Positions 8,089 to 17,064 of a stretch of 64,000 nt of DNA are shown one piece after another. The notes under the pieces were generated by a model. It saw only the letters and a program-made list of their open reading frames with translations. It had not been told where the DNA came from and searched no databases. Origin of the DNA: Castellaniella sp040276085 (lineage in GTDB: Bacteria; Pseudomonadota; Gammaproteobacteria; Burkholderiales; Burkholderiaceae_B); contig NZ_JBELOK010000007.1 in NCBI RefSeq assembly GCF_040276085.1, forward strand, positions 1-64,000. The letters are read 5' to 3'. The position numbers and the translations under genes are program-made. Position 1 is the first letter of the stretch. Each line of letters begins with the position of its first letter.

Positions 8089-8469
8089 GAGTCGTCCTTT
8101 GTTGGATACCGCGGCGCGGCAATTCTTTATTCTATCCTCGGTGGCGCGTGCGTGTGCGTAGTTGGTGTCAGACACGGGTGCTAAGCCGCAGAAATGCTGT
8201 TAAAAAAAAGCCAGATGCCCAGACCATAAGGCTTTCTGGCGGGTATCCACAGATTCTGTGGATAATTCTGTGCATAAGATTGCGCAAGCGCATGATTCAA
8301 GCCAGCCAGAGGTCGATTGGCTAATTTTTGCACACTGGTCATAAAGATCATCGATCTATACAAATCAAGTACTTAAGGTAATTTCTTCATAATTTATCTC
8401 ATGATGGTTCTGGTCAGGCCCAAAAACAGGCCTGTTTGACAAGAAATAGATTTCTGTGGATAGGTTTTC
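8089..8469. promoter_or_regulatory. Divergent exbB/xseA intergenic region with a cluster of DnaA-box-like sites
   Basis: This 381-base gap has no gene. It contains TGTGGATAA at 8257-8265 and TGTGCATAA at 8269-8277, both perfect reverse copies of the DnaA box TTATNCACA. One-mismatch copies occur at 8243-8251 (GTATCCACA), 8326-8334 (TTTTGCACA) and 8455-8463 (TGTGGATAG, seven bases before the xseA ATG). The first two boxes face each other as a hairpin with nine-base arms. The rest is AT-richer than the flanks and has two GATC sites near 8350. Binding is inferred from consensus only. Confidence 0.55.
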
Positions 8470-9774
8470 ATGCATTTTGCAGGCACAGTGCCCAATAACA
8501 TGGGCCTTCCAGACGACGAGACTGTACTCAGCGTTGCCCAGCTTAACCATCAGGTGGCCCGGCTGCTTGAGGCAGGCATTCCCCGCCTTTGGGTGGCTGG
8601 AGAAATCTCCAATTTCACACGAGCCGCGTCGGGCCATTGGTATTTTTCCATCAAGGATGAATCCGCCGCTGTGAGGGCTGTCATGTTTCGCGGACGGGCT
8701 CAGGCCGTCGGGTTTGTCCCCGAAGTGGGCGGACGCTACGAGTTTCGCGTGCAGGTGTCTCTATACGAGCCTCGTGGTGACTATCAGGTGCAGGTGGAGT
8801 CCATGCGCCGGGCGGGCCGGGGCGGGCTGCATGAGGCATTTTTACGCCTTAAAGACCAGCTCGCCCAGGAAGGCCTGATTGATCCCGCCCGCCGTCGCAG
8901 CTGGCCACGCCTGCCGCGTACTGTCGGGGTGGTTACCTCGCTGGCTGCGGCAGCCCTGCAGGACGTCCTGTCGGTGATGGCCCGGCGTGCGCCACATGTC
9001 CGTGTGATTGTCTACCCTTCGCCCGTGCAGGGGCGGGATGCTGCGCAGCAGTTGTGCCAGGCGCTGGATCAGGCACACGATCGCGCCGAAGTGGACGTGC
9101 TGCTGGTGGTGCGTGGGGGCGGCAGCCTTGAAGATCTCTGGTGTTTCAACGACGAAGCACTTGCGCGGCGCATTGCGGCCAGCCCGATGCCGGTCATCAG
9201 TGGCGTGGGCCACGAGACAGATTTCACTATTGCAGATTTTGTGGCGGACCTTCGTGCGCCCACGCCAACTGCCGCGGCTGAGCTCTGTTGTGACAGTCGT
9301 GATGCGCTGACGTCGCAGTGGCAAGTGGCCATCCGCGAAGCCTCGCGGGCGCAGCGCCGGCGGCTGGATTATTGTGCCTTGCGTCTGGATCGTGCTGCCG
9401 CGCAGCTGGTGTCGCCGGCACAAAGGCTGCGCATGGATCGCCAGCGGCTTGAAGCAGCCTGCGCCACGCTGCGGCCACCGGTGCAGCAGCGCCTGGAGCA
9501 GGGTGCGCAGCGTCTGCGCTGGGCGGCGCAGCAGTCGCAGCACGCCGTCGACCGGCTGCTGCAGCGACAAAGCCGCCGGCTGGCCCTGGCGCAAGGGACG
9601 CTGGATGCCCTCAATCCCCGTGAGGTACTTACGCGAGGCTATGCCATCGTCCACGGAGAGGACGGGAAGATCATCAAAAATGCGTTAGACTTAAAAGTTC
9701 AAGAACGCATTGATATCGAGTTTGGCCAAGGGCATGCCCAGGCCACTGTTACTCGAACAGATGCGCTGCTGTAG
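8470..9774 (+). CDS. xseA: Exodeoxyribonuclease VII large subunit
   Basis: A 434-residue subunit of the single-strand-specific nuclease. An N-terminal OB-fold (VWVAGEISNFTRAASGHWYFSIKD-type region, residues 40-64) is followed by the catalytic domain with VVRGGGSLEDLW and GVGHETDFTIADFVADLRAPTPTAAAE-type motifs, and then a long coiled-coil rich in Arg, Gln and Leu. Length fits the family. No small-subunit gene (xseB) is adjacent. The ATG at 8470 follows a DnaA-box-like sequence closely, so start-proximal regulation is possible. Confidence 0.95.
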   Translation: MHFAGTVPNNMGLPDDETVLSVAQLNHQVARLLEAGIPRLWVAGEISNFTRAASGHWYFSIKDESAAVRAVMFRGRAQAVGFVPEVGGRYEFRVQVSLYEPRGDYQVQVESMRRAGRGGLHEAFLRLKDQLAQEGLIDPARRRSWPRLPRTVGVVTSLAAAALQDVLSVMARRAPHVRVIVYPSPVQGRDAAQQLCQALDQAHDRAEVDVLLVVRGGGSLEDLWCFNDEALARRIAASPMPVISGVGHETDFTIADFVADLRAPTPTAAAELCCDSRDALTSQWQVAIREASRAQRRRLDYCALRLDRAAAQLVSPAQRLRMDRQRLEAACATLRPPVQQRLEQGAQRLRWAAQQSQHAVDRLLQRQSRRLALAQGTLDALNPREVLTRGYAIVHGEDGKIIKNALDLKVQERIDIEFGQGHAQATVTRTDALL

Positions 9775-9822
9775 GCTTACGACCCCCTTTTGGTTCGTGT
9801 CACGTTTTTAGAAGGAAAAGTC

Positions 9823-10401
9823 ATGGCTTTTACGCTTCCGCCGCTGCCCTATGCTCTGGATGCACTGGCACCTCATATCTCCAAAGAAACACTCGAATAC
9901 CACTACGGCAAGCACCATCAGGGCTATGTCAATAATCTCAACAAGGCAGTCGAGGGCACCGAGCTTGCGTCCCTCAGCCTCGAAGAAATCATTGGCAAGG
10001 CAACCGGTGGTGTGTTTAACAACGCTGCTCAGGTCTGGAACCACACCTTCTACTGGAACTCCCTCTCACCCAATGGTGGTGGTCAGCCCAGTGGTGCGCT
10101 GCGCCAGGCCCTCGAAGCCAAATGGGGCAGCGTAGAGGCCTTCAAAGAAGCCTTCTCCAAATCGGCCGCCGGTAATTTCGGCTCGGGCTGGACATGGCTG
10201 GTGAAAAAGGCCGATGGCACGCTGGATATCGTGAACACCAGCAATGCAGCCACTGTTGTCAATACCGCCGACAAGGCGCTGCTGACCTGTGACGTCTGGG
10301 AGCACGCGTATTACATCGACTACCGCAATGCGCGTCCCACGTACCTCGAGCATTTCTGGGATCTCGTCAACTGGGATTTTGCAGCTAAGAACCTGGGCTG
10401 A
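9823..10401 (+). CDS. sodB: Superoxide dismutase, Fe type
   Basis: A 192-residue cytosolic enzyme that dismutates superoxide. It begins MAFTLPPLPYALDALAPHIS and shows the metal ligands His in the first helix (EYHYGKHH), His in NHTFYW, and DVWEHAYYIDY near the C-terminus. The Gln-rich and Gly-rich pattern (NAAQVWNHTFYWN) points to the iron form. The start is taken at 9823 because of the GAAGGA ribosome site; a longer open frame from 9790 adds non-family residues. Confidence 0.95.
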   Translation: MAFTLPPLPYALDALAPHISKETLEYHYGKHHQGYVNNLNKAVEGTELASLSLEEIIGKATGGVFNNAAQVWNHTFYWNSLSPNGGGQPSGALRQALEAKWGSVEAFKEAFSKSAAGNFGSGWTWLVKKADGTLDIVNTSNAATVVNTADKALLTCDVWEHAYYIDYRNARPTYLEHFWDLVNWDFAAKNLG

Positions 10402-10425
10402 TCGGCCTTTGCTTAAGCGCCAGGG

Positions 10426-10920
10426 CTAATTGTGATCTTGCAAGACCGGTGTTGCAGGGATGCCCTGCACCCGGTCGCCCTTGCGTATCCCTGCTTTTTC
10501 AAACCAGCCCTGGTTCATTTCCAGTGCTGCTGTTGCAGGTTTCTCGGTGCAATGCAGATCCAGCGACCCCGCCTGCATCTCCTGGATTGACACAATTGTC
10601 CTTGTCTCATCGATGAATGCGATGGACAACGGGATCAGTGTGTTTTTCATCCAGAAGCAGTAGTAATTGGCAGCGCCCAGCATAAACAGCATCCCGGCAT
10701 CCTTGGCCAGCCTCGTGCGGTGCATCAAGCCTTCGCGTAGGCGATCGGGCGTATCCGCCAGTTCGGCTGTCAGTGCGTGCGAGCCGATCTGCAGTGGAAT
10801 AGCAGGCAGGGGATCTTGCGCAGCTGCCGGGCGGCAGGCCAGACAGCCAATCGCCAGCACCGCAGCAGCTGTCAGCCCGTTGCGGGCATGTGGGCGGTGG
10901 TTCTTTGGATATGCAGACAT
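10426..10920 (-). CDS. DUF192 family exported protein
   Basis: A 164-residue protein with an N-terminal signal peptide (hydrophobic residues 15-30, likely cleavage after AAA near residue 34). The remainder matches DUF192, including GLMHRTRL, GMLFMLG and FWMKNTLIPLSIAFID. The biochemical role of the family is not established. It is convergent with sodB and lies downstream of the cold-shock gene on the same strand but beyond that gene's terminator, so it probably has its own promoter. Confidence 0.85.
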   Translation of the reverse strand: MSAYPKNHRPHARNGLTAAAVLAIGCLACRPAAAQDPLPAIPLQIGSHALTAELADTPDRLREGLMHRTRLAKDAGMLFMLGAANYYCFWMKNTLIPLSIAFIDETRTIVSIQEMQAGSLDLHCTEKPATAALEMNQGWFEKAGIRKGDRVQGIPATPVLQDHN

Positions 10921-10936
10921 CGGGCCAATGCAAAAA

Positions 10937-10959
10937 GCAGGGCCTTATGAAGGCCCTGC
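10937..10959 (-). terminator. Rho-independent terminator of the cold-shock gene
   Basis: A ten-base-pair stem (GCAGGGCCTT with AAGGCCCTGC) around ATG is followed on the minus strand by TTTTTG. It lies 36 bases after the stop of the cold-shock gene. Confidence 0.85.
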
Positions 10960-10994
10960 ATCGCGGTAAAATGCCGGGGAAATATCCCGGAGGA

Positions 10995-11234
10995 TCAGGC
11001 GGCGGTAATATTCAGGGCTTGTTTGCCTTTCGGGCCCTGCGCGATCTCGAAAGCGACTTTCTGACCTTCTTTAAGGGTCTTGAAACCGTTCATCTGGATC
11101 GATGAAAAATGAGCGAAAAGGTCTTCACCCCCATTATCCGGGGTAATGAAGCCAAAGCCTTTGGCATCATTAAACCATTTCACGGTGCCGGTTAATTTTT
11201 GTGATTCTCCGGTATTTTCGATGGATTCCGACAT
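10995..11234 (-). CDS. Cold-shock domain protein (CspA family)
   Basis: A 79-residue single cold-shock domain preceded by a short extension (MSESIENTGESQK). RNP motifs are visible as KGFGFI and DLFAHFSSI, which bind single-stranded RNA and DNA. The frame is open to 11339, but the Met at 11234 matches the normal size. About 130 bases separate it from clpS on the other strand; on the minus strand TTGACT near 11335 with CATGAT 18 bases on could be its promoter, leaving a leader of roughly 75 bases, as is common for csp genes. Confidence 0.93.
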   Translation of the reverse strand: MSESIENTGESQKLTGTVKWFNDAKGFGFITPDNGGEDLFAHFSSIQMNGFKTLKEGQKVAFEIAQGPKGKQALNITAA

Positions 11235-11367
11235 GCAAACTGCCTCTATGAGTGGGTTTAAGCGGCCCCAGCCAAGCACAACAATGGCGCCAACCTGCGG
11301 GACACGTCGATCATGCTGAATTCCACTGCCTTCAGTCAACTATGGAAACCACTAGGTTTTGGTCTGC

Positions 11368-11691
11368 ATGCCAACCATAACTCAACATCAGCATGAAACA
11401 GCCGGACAGGCATTGCCTGTCCGGCTGGCCCCCCCACCGATGTATCAGGTGGTGTTGCTTAATGACGATTACACGCCTATGGAGTTCGTGGTGTTTGTGC
11501 TGCGCCATGTTTTTCATAAAACTGAGCAGCAGGCAGAACAGATCATGCTGCAGGTTCATCATCAGGGCCGGGCGGTGTGCGGGATATACACTCGGGATAT
11601 CGCCGCCACCCGGGTTGAAACCGTGTTGCGGCTGGCCCACGATAACCAGCATCCCTTGCAGTGCCTGATGGAACCAGTACCCTTGTTTTAA
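11368..11691 (+). CDS. clpS: ATP-dependent Clp protease adaptor ClpS
   Basis: A 107-residue adaptor that delivers N-degron substrates to ClpA. The core VVLLNDDYTPMEFVVFVL and the later VHHQGRAVCGIYTRDIAATRV-type helix are typical. The preferred start is ATG at 11368; an in-frame TTG lies three codons earlier. It lies directly before clpA, with 106 bases between, which is the usual pairing. Confidence 0.95.
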   Translation: MPTITQHQHETAGQALPVRLAPPPMYQVVLLNDDYTPMEFVVFVLRHVFHKTEQQAEQIMLQVHHQGRAVCGIYTRDIAATRVETVLRLAHDNQHPLQCLMEPVPLF

Positions 11692-11797
11692 GCATGTTAG
11701 GGACTCTCCCAACACCGCCAGCCAGAACAGCAGCGGGTTTTAGTCATAGAATAGACCTAACGGATGGCTTGGTCCGCTCCGAATCAATGGAGGAAGC

Positions 11798-14116
11798 GTG
11801 ATTTCCGAAGAACTTGAAGTCAGCCTGCACATGGCATTTGTCGAAGCCCGCGCGGCCCGGCACGAATTCATCACGGTCGAACACCTGCTACTGTCCCTCC
11901 TGGACAACGCGTCGGCCGCCGAGGTGCTGCGCGCCTGCGCAGCCGATATCGAACTCCTGCGCCAGGATCTGCGTAAGTTCATCATCGAGAACACCCCTGT
12001 TTTTCCGGGCGAGGGCGAGGTCGACACGCAGCCCACCCTGGGTTTTCAGCGCGTGATTCAGCGCGCCATCATGCATGTGTCGTCCAATGGTTCCAATAAA
12101 ACGGCGGTTACCGGCGCCAATGTGTTGGTGGCCATGTACGGCGAGAAAGACTCCCACGCAGTGTATTTTCTGGTGCAGCAGGGGGTGTCACGGCTGGATG
12201 TCGTCAATTTCCTGTCTCATGGCATTACCAAGGCGCAAGACGATGCGGCATCCCCCGATGGGATGCGTGCAGAGCCTCCCGCAGCAGACCCCAAAACCGA
12301 GCAGCAGAAATCCCCGCTCGAAACCTACGCCACTGATCTCAACGCCGAGGCCCTTAAAGGCCACATTGATCCCCTGATTGGCCGCGAAGACGAAGTCGAA
12401 CGTGTCATCCAGGTGCTGTGCCGCCGGCGTAAAAACAACCCCTTGCTGGTGGGCGAGGCCGGCGTGGGCAAAACGGCCATCGCCGAGGGCCTGGCCTGGC
12501 GCATCACTCAAGGTGATGTTCCCGAAGTGCTCAACGAAACCCAGGTGTATGCGCTGGATATGGGCGCGCTTTTGGCAGGCACCAAATACCGGGGTGATTT
12601 CGAACAGCGCCTCAAGCTGGTGCTCAAGGCGCTCAAGGATAATTCACGTGCGGTGCTCTTCATCGATGAGATCCACACCCTGATTGGCGCGGGCTCGGCC
12701 TCGGGTGGCACGCTGGATGCGTCCAACCTGCTAAAGCCGGCCTTGTCATCGGGTCAGCTCAAATGTATCGGTGCCACCACATACACCGAGTACCGGGGCA
12801 TCTTCGAAAAAGATCACGCGCTGGCACGCCGTTTCCAAAAAATCGACGTCCCCGAGCCTTCCGTTGAACAAACCATTCGCATCCTGCGAGGCCTAAAATC
12901 GCGCTTCGAGGCGCATCATCAGGTGCGCTACTCGGCGGCAGCCATCACGGCTGCGGCCGAACTCGCCGCCCGCCACATCAGTGATCGTTTCCTGCCCGAC
13001 AAGGCCATCGACGTCATTGATGAAGCCGGAGCTGCCCAACGGCTGTTACCCAAGTCGCGGCAAAAGAAAGTCATCGGACGTGGAGATATTCAGGCCACCG
13101 TGGCGCGTATTGCCCGGATTCCGCCGCAAAATGTGTCCAACGATGATCGCAACAAGCTGGCCACCCTCGAGCGCGACCTCAAATCGGTTGTGTTTGGCCA
13201 AGACCAGGCCATTGCCGCTTTGGCTGCATCCATCAAGATGGCGCGATCCGGCTTGGGGCGGCCCGACAAACCCATCGGCTGCTTCCTGTTTTCCGGCCCC
13301 ACCGGCGTAGGCAAAACCGAAGTTGCCCGCCAGCTGGCCTTTATTCTGGGCATCGAGCTCCTGCGCTTCGATATGTCCGAGTACATGGAGCGTCACACGG
13401 TGTCGCGCCTGATCGGTGCGCCTCCGGGCTATGTGGGCTTCGACCAAGGCGGTTTGCTTACCGAGGCAGTTACCAAGCAACCTCACTGTGTGCTGCTGCT
13501 CGACGAAATCGAGAAAGCCCACCCCGATGTCTACAATATTTTGCTGCAGGTGATGGATCACGGCACGCTTACCGATAACAATGGGCGCAAGAGCGATTTC
13601 CGCAACGTTATTCTGGTGATGACCACCAACGCTGGGGCGGATACCCTTAACCGCAATACCATCGGGTTTGCAGCGCCAGCGCGCACGGGCGACGAAATGT
13701 CCGAGATCAAGCGGCAGTTCACGCCCGAGTTCCGCAATCGGCTGGACGCCATCATTGGTTTCTCGGCTCTGCCTCGAGACATCATCTTGCGCGTGGTCGA
13801 CAAATTTCTCATGCAGCTCGAAGACCAGCTCCACGAGAAGCACGTCGAAGTCGTGTTTACCCAGGCCCTGCGCGAGCACCTGGCCCAAGAGGGATTCGAT
13901 CCCTCCATGGGTGCGCGTCCCATGCAGCGGCTCATCCAGGATACGATCCGTCGTGCCTTGGCCGACGAGCTGCTCTTTGGGCGCTTGGTGCATGGCGGCA
14001 AGGTGCTGGTGGACGTCGATAGCCAGTCGCAAGTGGTGCTGGATTTTCCCGACGATCCGCCGAGTTCCGGTTCGGTGCCATCACCATCGCACCCAGAGCC
14101 TGAGCTTGTGGATTAA
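11798..14116 (+). CDS. clpA: ATP-dependent Clp protease ATP-binding subunit ClpA
   Basis: A 772-residue AAA+ unfoldase that feeds ClpP. Paired N-terminal Clp repeats (residues 1-150) precede the first P-loop GEAGVGKT near residue 220 and the second GPTGVGKT near residue 500. It starts with GTG, supported by GGAGGAAGC immediately upstream. The C-terminus ends in an acidic, Pro/Ser-rich tail. Its stop TAA overlaps the pqiA ATG by one base, coupling the two. Confidence 0.97.
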   Translation: MISEELEVSLHMAFVEARAARHEFITVEHLLLSLLDNASAAEVLRACAADIELLRQDLRKFIIENTPVFPGEGEVDTQPTLGFQRVIQRAIMHVSSNGSNKTAVTGANVLVAMYGEKDSHAVYFLVQQGVSRLDVVNFLSHGITKAQDDAASPDGMRAEPPAADPKTEQQKSPLETYATDLNAEALKGHIDPLIGREDEVERVIQVLCRRRKNNPLLVGEAGVGKTAIAEGLAWRITQGDVPEVLNETQVYALDMGALLAGTKYRGDFEQRLKLVLKALKDNSRAVLFIDEIHTLIGAGSASGGTLDASNLLKPALSSGQLKCIGATTYTEYRGIFEKDHALARRFQKIDVPEPSVEQTIRILRGLKSRFEAHHQVRYSAAAITAAAELAARHISDRFLPDKAIDVIDEAGAAQRLLPKSRQKKVIGRGDIQATVARIARIPPQNVSNDDRNKLATLERDLKSVVFGQDQAIAALAASIKMARSGLGRPDKPIGCFLFSGPTGVGKTEVARQLAFILGIELLRFDMSEYMERHTVSRLIGAPPGYVGFDQGGLLTEAVTKQPHCVLLLDEIEKAHPDVYNILLQVMDHGTLTDNNGRKSDFRNVILVMTTNAGADTLNRNTIGFAAPARTGDEMSEIKRQFTPEFRNRLDAIIGFSALPRDIILRVVDKFLMQLEDQLHEKHVEVVFTQALREHLAQEGFDPSMGARPMQRLIQDTIRRALADELLFGRLVHGGKVLVDVDSQSQVVLDFPDDPPSSGSVPSPSHPEPELVD

Positions 14117-15366
14117 TGCCTTCTGAAGACGTGCCGGCGCTGATTGCCTGTCCACATTGCGATACGGTATATCGGCGCCTGCCGCTGGCTGCCCGCGGGC
14201 AGGCCTTGTGCCGGTGCTGCGGCACGGTGCTGTATCGGCGCGGCTACCTTGATCTCCCCGCCTGGCAGGCGCTGGCGTGGGCAACCCTGATTGTTTTTGC
14301 CATTGCCCAGGGCTTTCCCATTGCGCACCTCACCGTACAAGGTCTGGACGTCAGCCTAACCTTTTGGGGTGCGCTGCATCTGGCCTGGGATCGCGGTTAT
14401 TACGGTGTGTCGGTCCTGACGGGTCTGGCCGGCTTCTGGATACCCCTGCTGCAAATCACCCTGACGCTCTGGATCATGCAGGCGGTGACACGACGTCGTT
14501 TGCCACCGGATTTTGGGCGTGCCTTGCGCTTCCTCGATCACCTTGTGCCGTGGTCGATGGCTTCTGTGCTGGTGTTGGCCATTCTGGTTGCTATCGTCAA
14601 GGTGGCGGGGATGGCCCAGTTGCAGGTTCAACCGGGTTTGCTAGGGTTTTTAGCGCTCAGCTTCCTGCTGTCTGGCCTGGGGCGCTGGAATGCCAAAGCC
14701 CTTTGGCAGGCGGCAGAAGATGCCGGGATGGTTGCGCGCTCGGGGGCCTCTGGCCGATCGATTTCCTGTGAAACCTGCGGTTGTGTGCAGGCTGTGCCAG
14801 CGGATGGCCATTGCCTGCGTTGCCATGCAAAGGTGCTGCCCCTGCGCCGTGGAAGTCCGGCAGAGGTCTGGTCGCTGATACTGGCGGCTGCGATTTTTTA
14901 TATTCCGGCCAATACCTTGCCAGTAATGCGCGTGCAAACCTTGGTGGGCAGTAGCAATCACACCATTTTGGGCGGTGTCATCGAACTCTGGCGCCTGGGC
15001 TCCTGGGATCTCGCCATTATCGTGTTTGTGGCCAGCGTGCTGGTGCCGGTCTCCAAACTGCTGGCACTTTCGTTTTTGCTGCTCAGAAGCCAGCCGCTGG
15101 GCCCCGAGATTCAACGGCAGCGCACCAAGCTGTACACCGTGGTCGAATTCGTCGGACAGTGGTCGATGCTGGATGTGTTTGTGGTGGTGCTGATGGCAGC
15201 CATGGCCAATTTCCCCGGCCTTTCACAAATCAGCATTGGGCCGGCGGCGCTTAATTTCGGTGCGGTGGTGGTTCTGACCATGTGTGCGGCCATGCGTTAT
15301 GATCCCCGGTTAGGTTGGGACATGCTGCGTCTGACGGGAGCTTCCAAGGAGCACCATGAACACTGA
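14116..15366 (+). CDS. pqiA: Paraquat-inducible protein A family membrane protein
   Basis: A 416-residue inner-membrane protein with two PqiA repeats, each with a cytoplasmic zinc-ribbon-like part (CPHC and CRCC near residues 11-36; CETC and CLRC near 220-240) followed by four hydrophobic helices. PqiA/YebS proteins are the inner-membrane partners of MCE tunnel proteins in lipid trafficking between membranes. It overlaps clpA at its start and pqiB by 11 bases at its end. Confidence 0.92.
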   Translation: MPSEDVPALIACPHCDTVYRRLPLAARGQALCRCCGTVLYRRGYLDLPAWQALAWATLIVFAIAQGFPIAHLTVQGLDVSLTFWGALHLAWDRGYYGVSVLTGLAGFWIPLLQITLTLWIMQAVTRRRLPPDFGRALRFLDHLVPWSMASVLVLAILVAIVKVAGMAQLQVQPGLLGFLALSFLLSGLGRWNAKALWQAAEDAGMVARSGASGRSISCETCGCVQAVPADGHCLRCHAKVLPLRRGSPAEVWSLILAAAIFYIPANTLPVMRVQTLVGSSNHTILGGVIELWRLGSWDLAIIVFVASVLVPVSKLLALSFLLLRSQPLGPEIQRQRTKLYTVVEFVGQWSMLDVFVVVLMAAMANFPGLSQISIGPAALNFGAVVVLTMCAAMRYDPRLGWDMLRLTGASKEHHEH

Positions 15367-17023
15367 GCAAGAAACCGGTACGACGGATGATCAGGACAGT
15401 ACCCCCGTGATTCGCTCCGGACGGGCGTTGCACTGGTCGTGGGTGTGGCTGGTGCCATTGCTGGCATTGTTGGTAGGTATCTCGCTGCTGGCATCTGTAT
15501 GGGTACGCACGGGGCCGGTGATCACGATCAGTTTTCCGACAGCAGCAGGGATCGAGGCCGGGCAAACCAAACTGCGTTATCGCGATGTGGTGGTGGGTGA
15601 GGTAAAGTCCGTCCGGGTGGCTTCCGATCGTGAACACGTGCTGGTGGATGTCCAGTTGGTGCGTGATGGCGCGCCCTATATCACTCAAAAGGACGCTAAG
15701 TTCTGGATTGTGCGCCCGCGTGTCAGTCTGGCCGGGGTCTCGGGGCTTGATACCCTGCTGTCGGGCGTATATCTCAGTGTGGATGCGCCCATCACAGAGC
15801 CTGAGGGAGATTCTGTGACAAGCTTCAAGGGGCTGGTCAATCCACCCGAGGTGCTGAGTGGCCAGGTGGGGACCCGTTTTCAGTTAAACGCCCATTCGCT
15901 CGACTCCCTGAGCGTGGGCTCACGGGTGTATTACCGTCGTATCGAAGTCGGCCGGGTGGTCGGGTATTCGATGTCCAAGGATGGGCGCGAGGTGAATCTG
16001 CAGATCTTTGTCCAAGCACCCTACGATCGCTACGTCACGCCAGACACGCGGTTCTGGAATGACAGTGGTGTGGATATGTCCCTTTCGCCTGATGGCGTGC
16101 AAGTGCGCACCAGCGGCTTGTCGGCCATCCTGAACGGCGGAGTGACGTTCGCCCAAGCCGATGAATCCAGCGCGTATGAAGGAAAAATCGATACAACCCC
16201 AGCGACCGAAGGGGCAACGTTTACCCTGTTTGATTCCCGGGAAGACGCATTGGCTGATCCGGATGGAGAACCCCTGGATGTTGAATTACGGTTCATGGGT
16301 TCTGTTCGCGGACTGAAGGTGGGCGCCGAGGTCGATTACCACGGGCTGGCGATTGGCAAAGTGGTGGACATCGATCTCGAACTGGATCCTAAGCGCAAAC
16401 GGTTCTATTCCAGGGTCCGGGCTGTGCTGTATCCGCATCGGTTCGACCGCGCCTATCGCGAGCTGGTACAGGCGGCGCATGGGGCCCAGGGTGATGCCTT
16501 GATTGATCCACTGGTTAAGCACGGCTTGCGGGCACAGTTGCGATCGGCCAGCCTGCTTACCGGGCAACAGTATGTAGCGCTGGATTTCTTCTCTGATCCC
16601 AAATACAGCAAGGTCGAGATTCCAGGCGACACCGAGCATACGTCCGGTTATTTGATCCCCACAGTGCCGGGAGACTTTGCCGAGTTGCAGCGCCAGGTTG
16701 GCAGCATTATCAATAAGTTCGACAAACTGCCGATTGAATCCATCGGCAGCGAACTCGAAGGCAGTCTTGCCAACCTGCGCACCCTGCTGAAACGTCTGGA
16801 TACCCAGGTGGCTCCTGAGGCCAGCCAGACACTGCAATCGGCCCGCCGTTCGCTGGATCGCGTTAGCACTGTACTGGGGCCGGGTGCGCCTTTGCTGGGC
16901 AATGTTCAGGATACCTTGCAGGCACTGGATGGGGCGGCTCGCGGCTTGCAGTTGCTGGCGGATACCTTGCAGGCTCGTCCAGAGGCGTTGTTGAAGGGTG
17001 CCCCGCCCGATCGCCTGCAGTAG
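15356..17023 (+). CDS. pqiB: MCE-domain intermembrane transport protein PqiB
   Basis: A 555-residue protein with one N-terminal transmembrane helix (about residues 25-45) and then three MlaD/MCE repeats, recognised by the repeated GIEAGQTKLRYRD-like, SVGSRVYYRRIEVG and GLKVGAEVDYHGLAIGKV segments. The C-terminal part is helical. PqiB forms a periplasmic tunnel for lipids. The start overlaps pqiA by 11 bases, which indicates translational coupling. Confidence 0.93.
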   Translation: MNTEQETGTTDDQDSTPVIRSGRALHWSWVWLVPLLALLVGISLLASVWVRTGPVITISFPTAAGIEAGQTKLRYRDVVVGEVKSVRVASDREHVLVDVQLVRDGAPYITQKDAKFWIVRPRVSLAGVSGLDTLLSGVYLSVDAPITEPEGDSVTSFKGLVNPPEVLSGQVGTRFQLNAHSLDSLSVGSRVYYRRIEVGRVVGYSMSKDGREVNLQIFVQAPYDRYVTPDTRFWNDSGVDMSLSPDGVQVRTSGLSAILNGGVTFAQADESSAYEGKIDTTPATEGATFTLFDSREDALADPDGEPLDVELRFMGSVRGLKVGAEVDYHGLAIGKVVDIDLELDPKRKRFYSRVRAVLYPHRFDRAYRELVQAAHGAQGDALIDPLVKHGLRAQLRSASLLTGQQYVALDFFSDPKYSKVEIPGDTEHTSGYLIPTVPGDFAELQRQVGSIINKFDKLPIESIGSELEGSLANLRTLLKRLDTQVAPEASQTLQSARRSLDRVSTVLGPGAPLLGNVQDTLQALDGAARGLQLLADTLQARPEALLKGAPPDRLQ

Positions 17024-17064
17024 CGGCCCAGTGTTTTTACTGCGCCATTGATACCGGAGGGCCC

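Noticed and set aside
8243..8463. Chromosomal replication origin
   Set aside because: No dnaA, dnaN, gidA or parAB nearby; the DnaA-box-like cluster alone does not support an origin call.
8842..9654. 270-codon open frame on the minus strand inside xseA
   Set aside because: Antisense shadow of the conserved xseA gene with no recognisable domain.
13046..14032. 328-codon open frame on the minus strand inside clpA
   Set aside because: It lies wholly opposite the strongly conserved ClpA second ATPase domain, has no family resemblance and no ribosome site; it is a shadow of GC-rich codon use.
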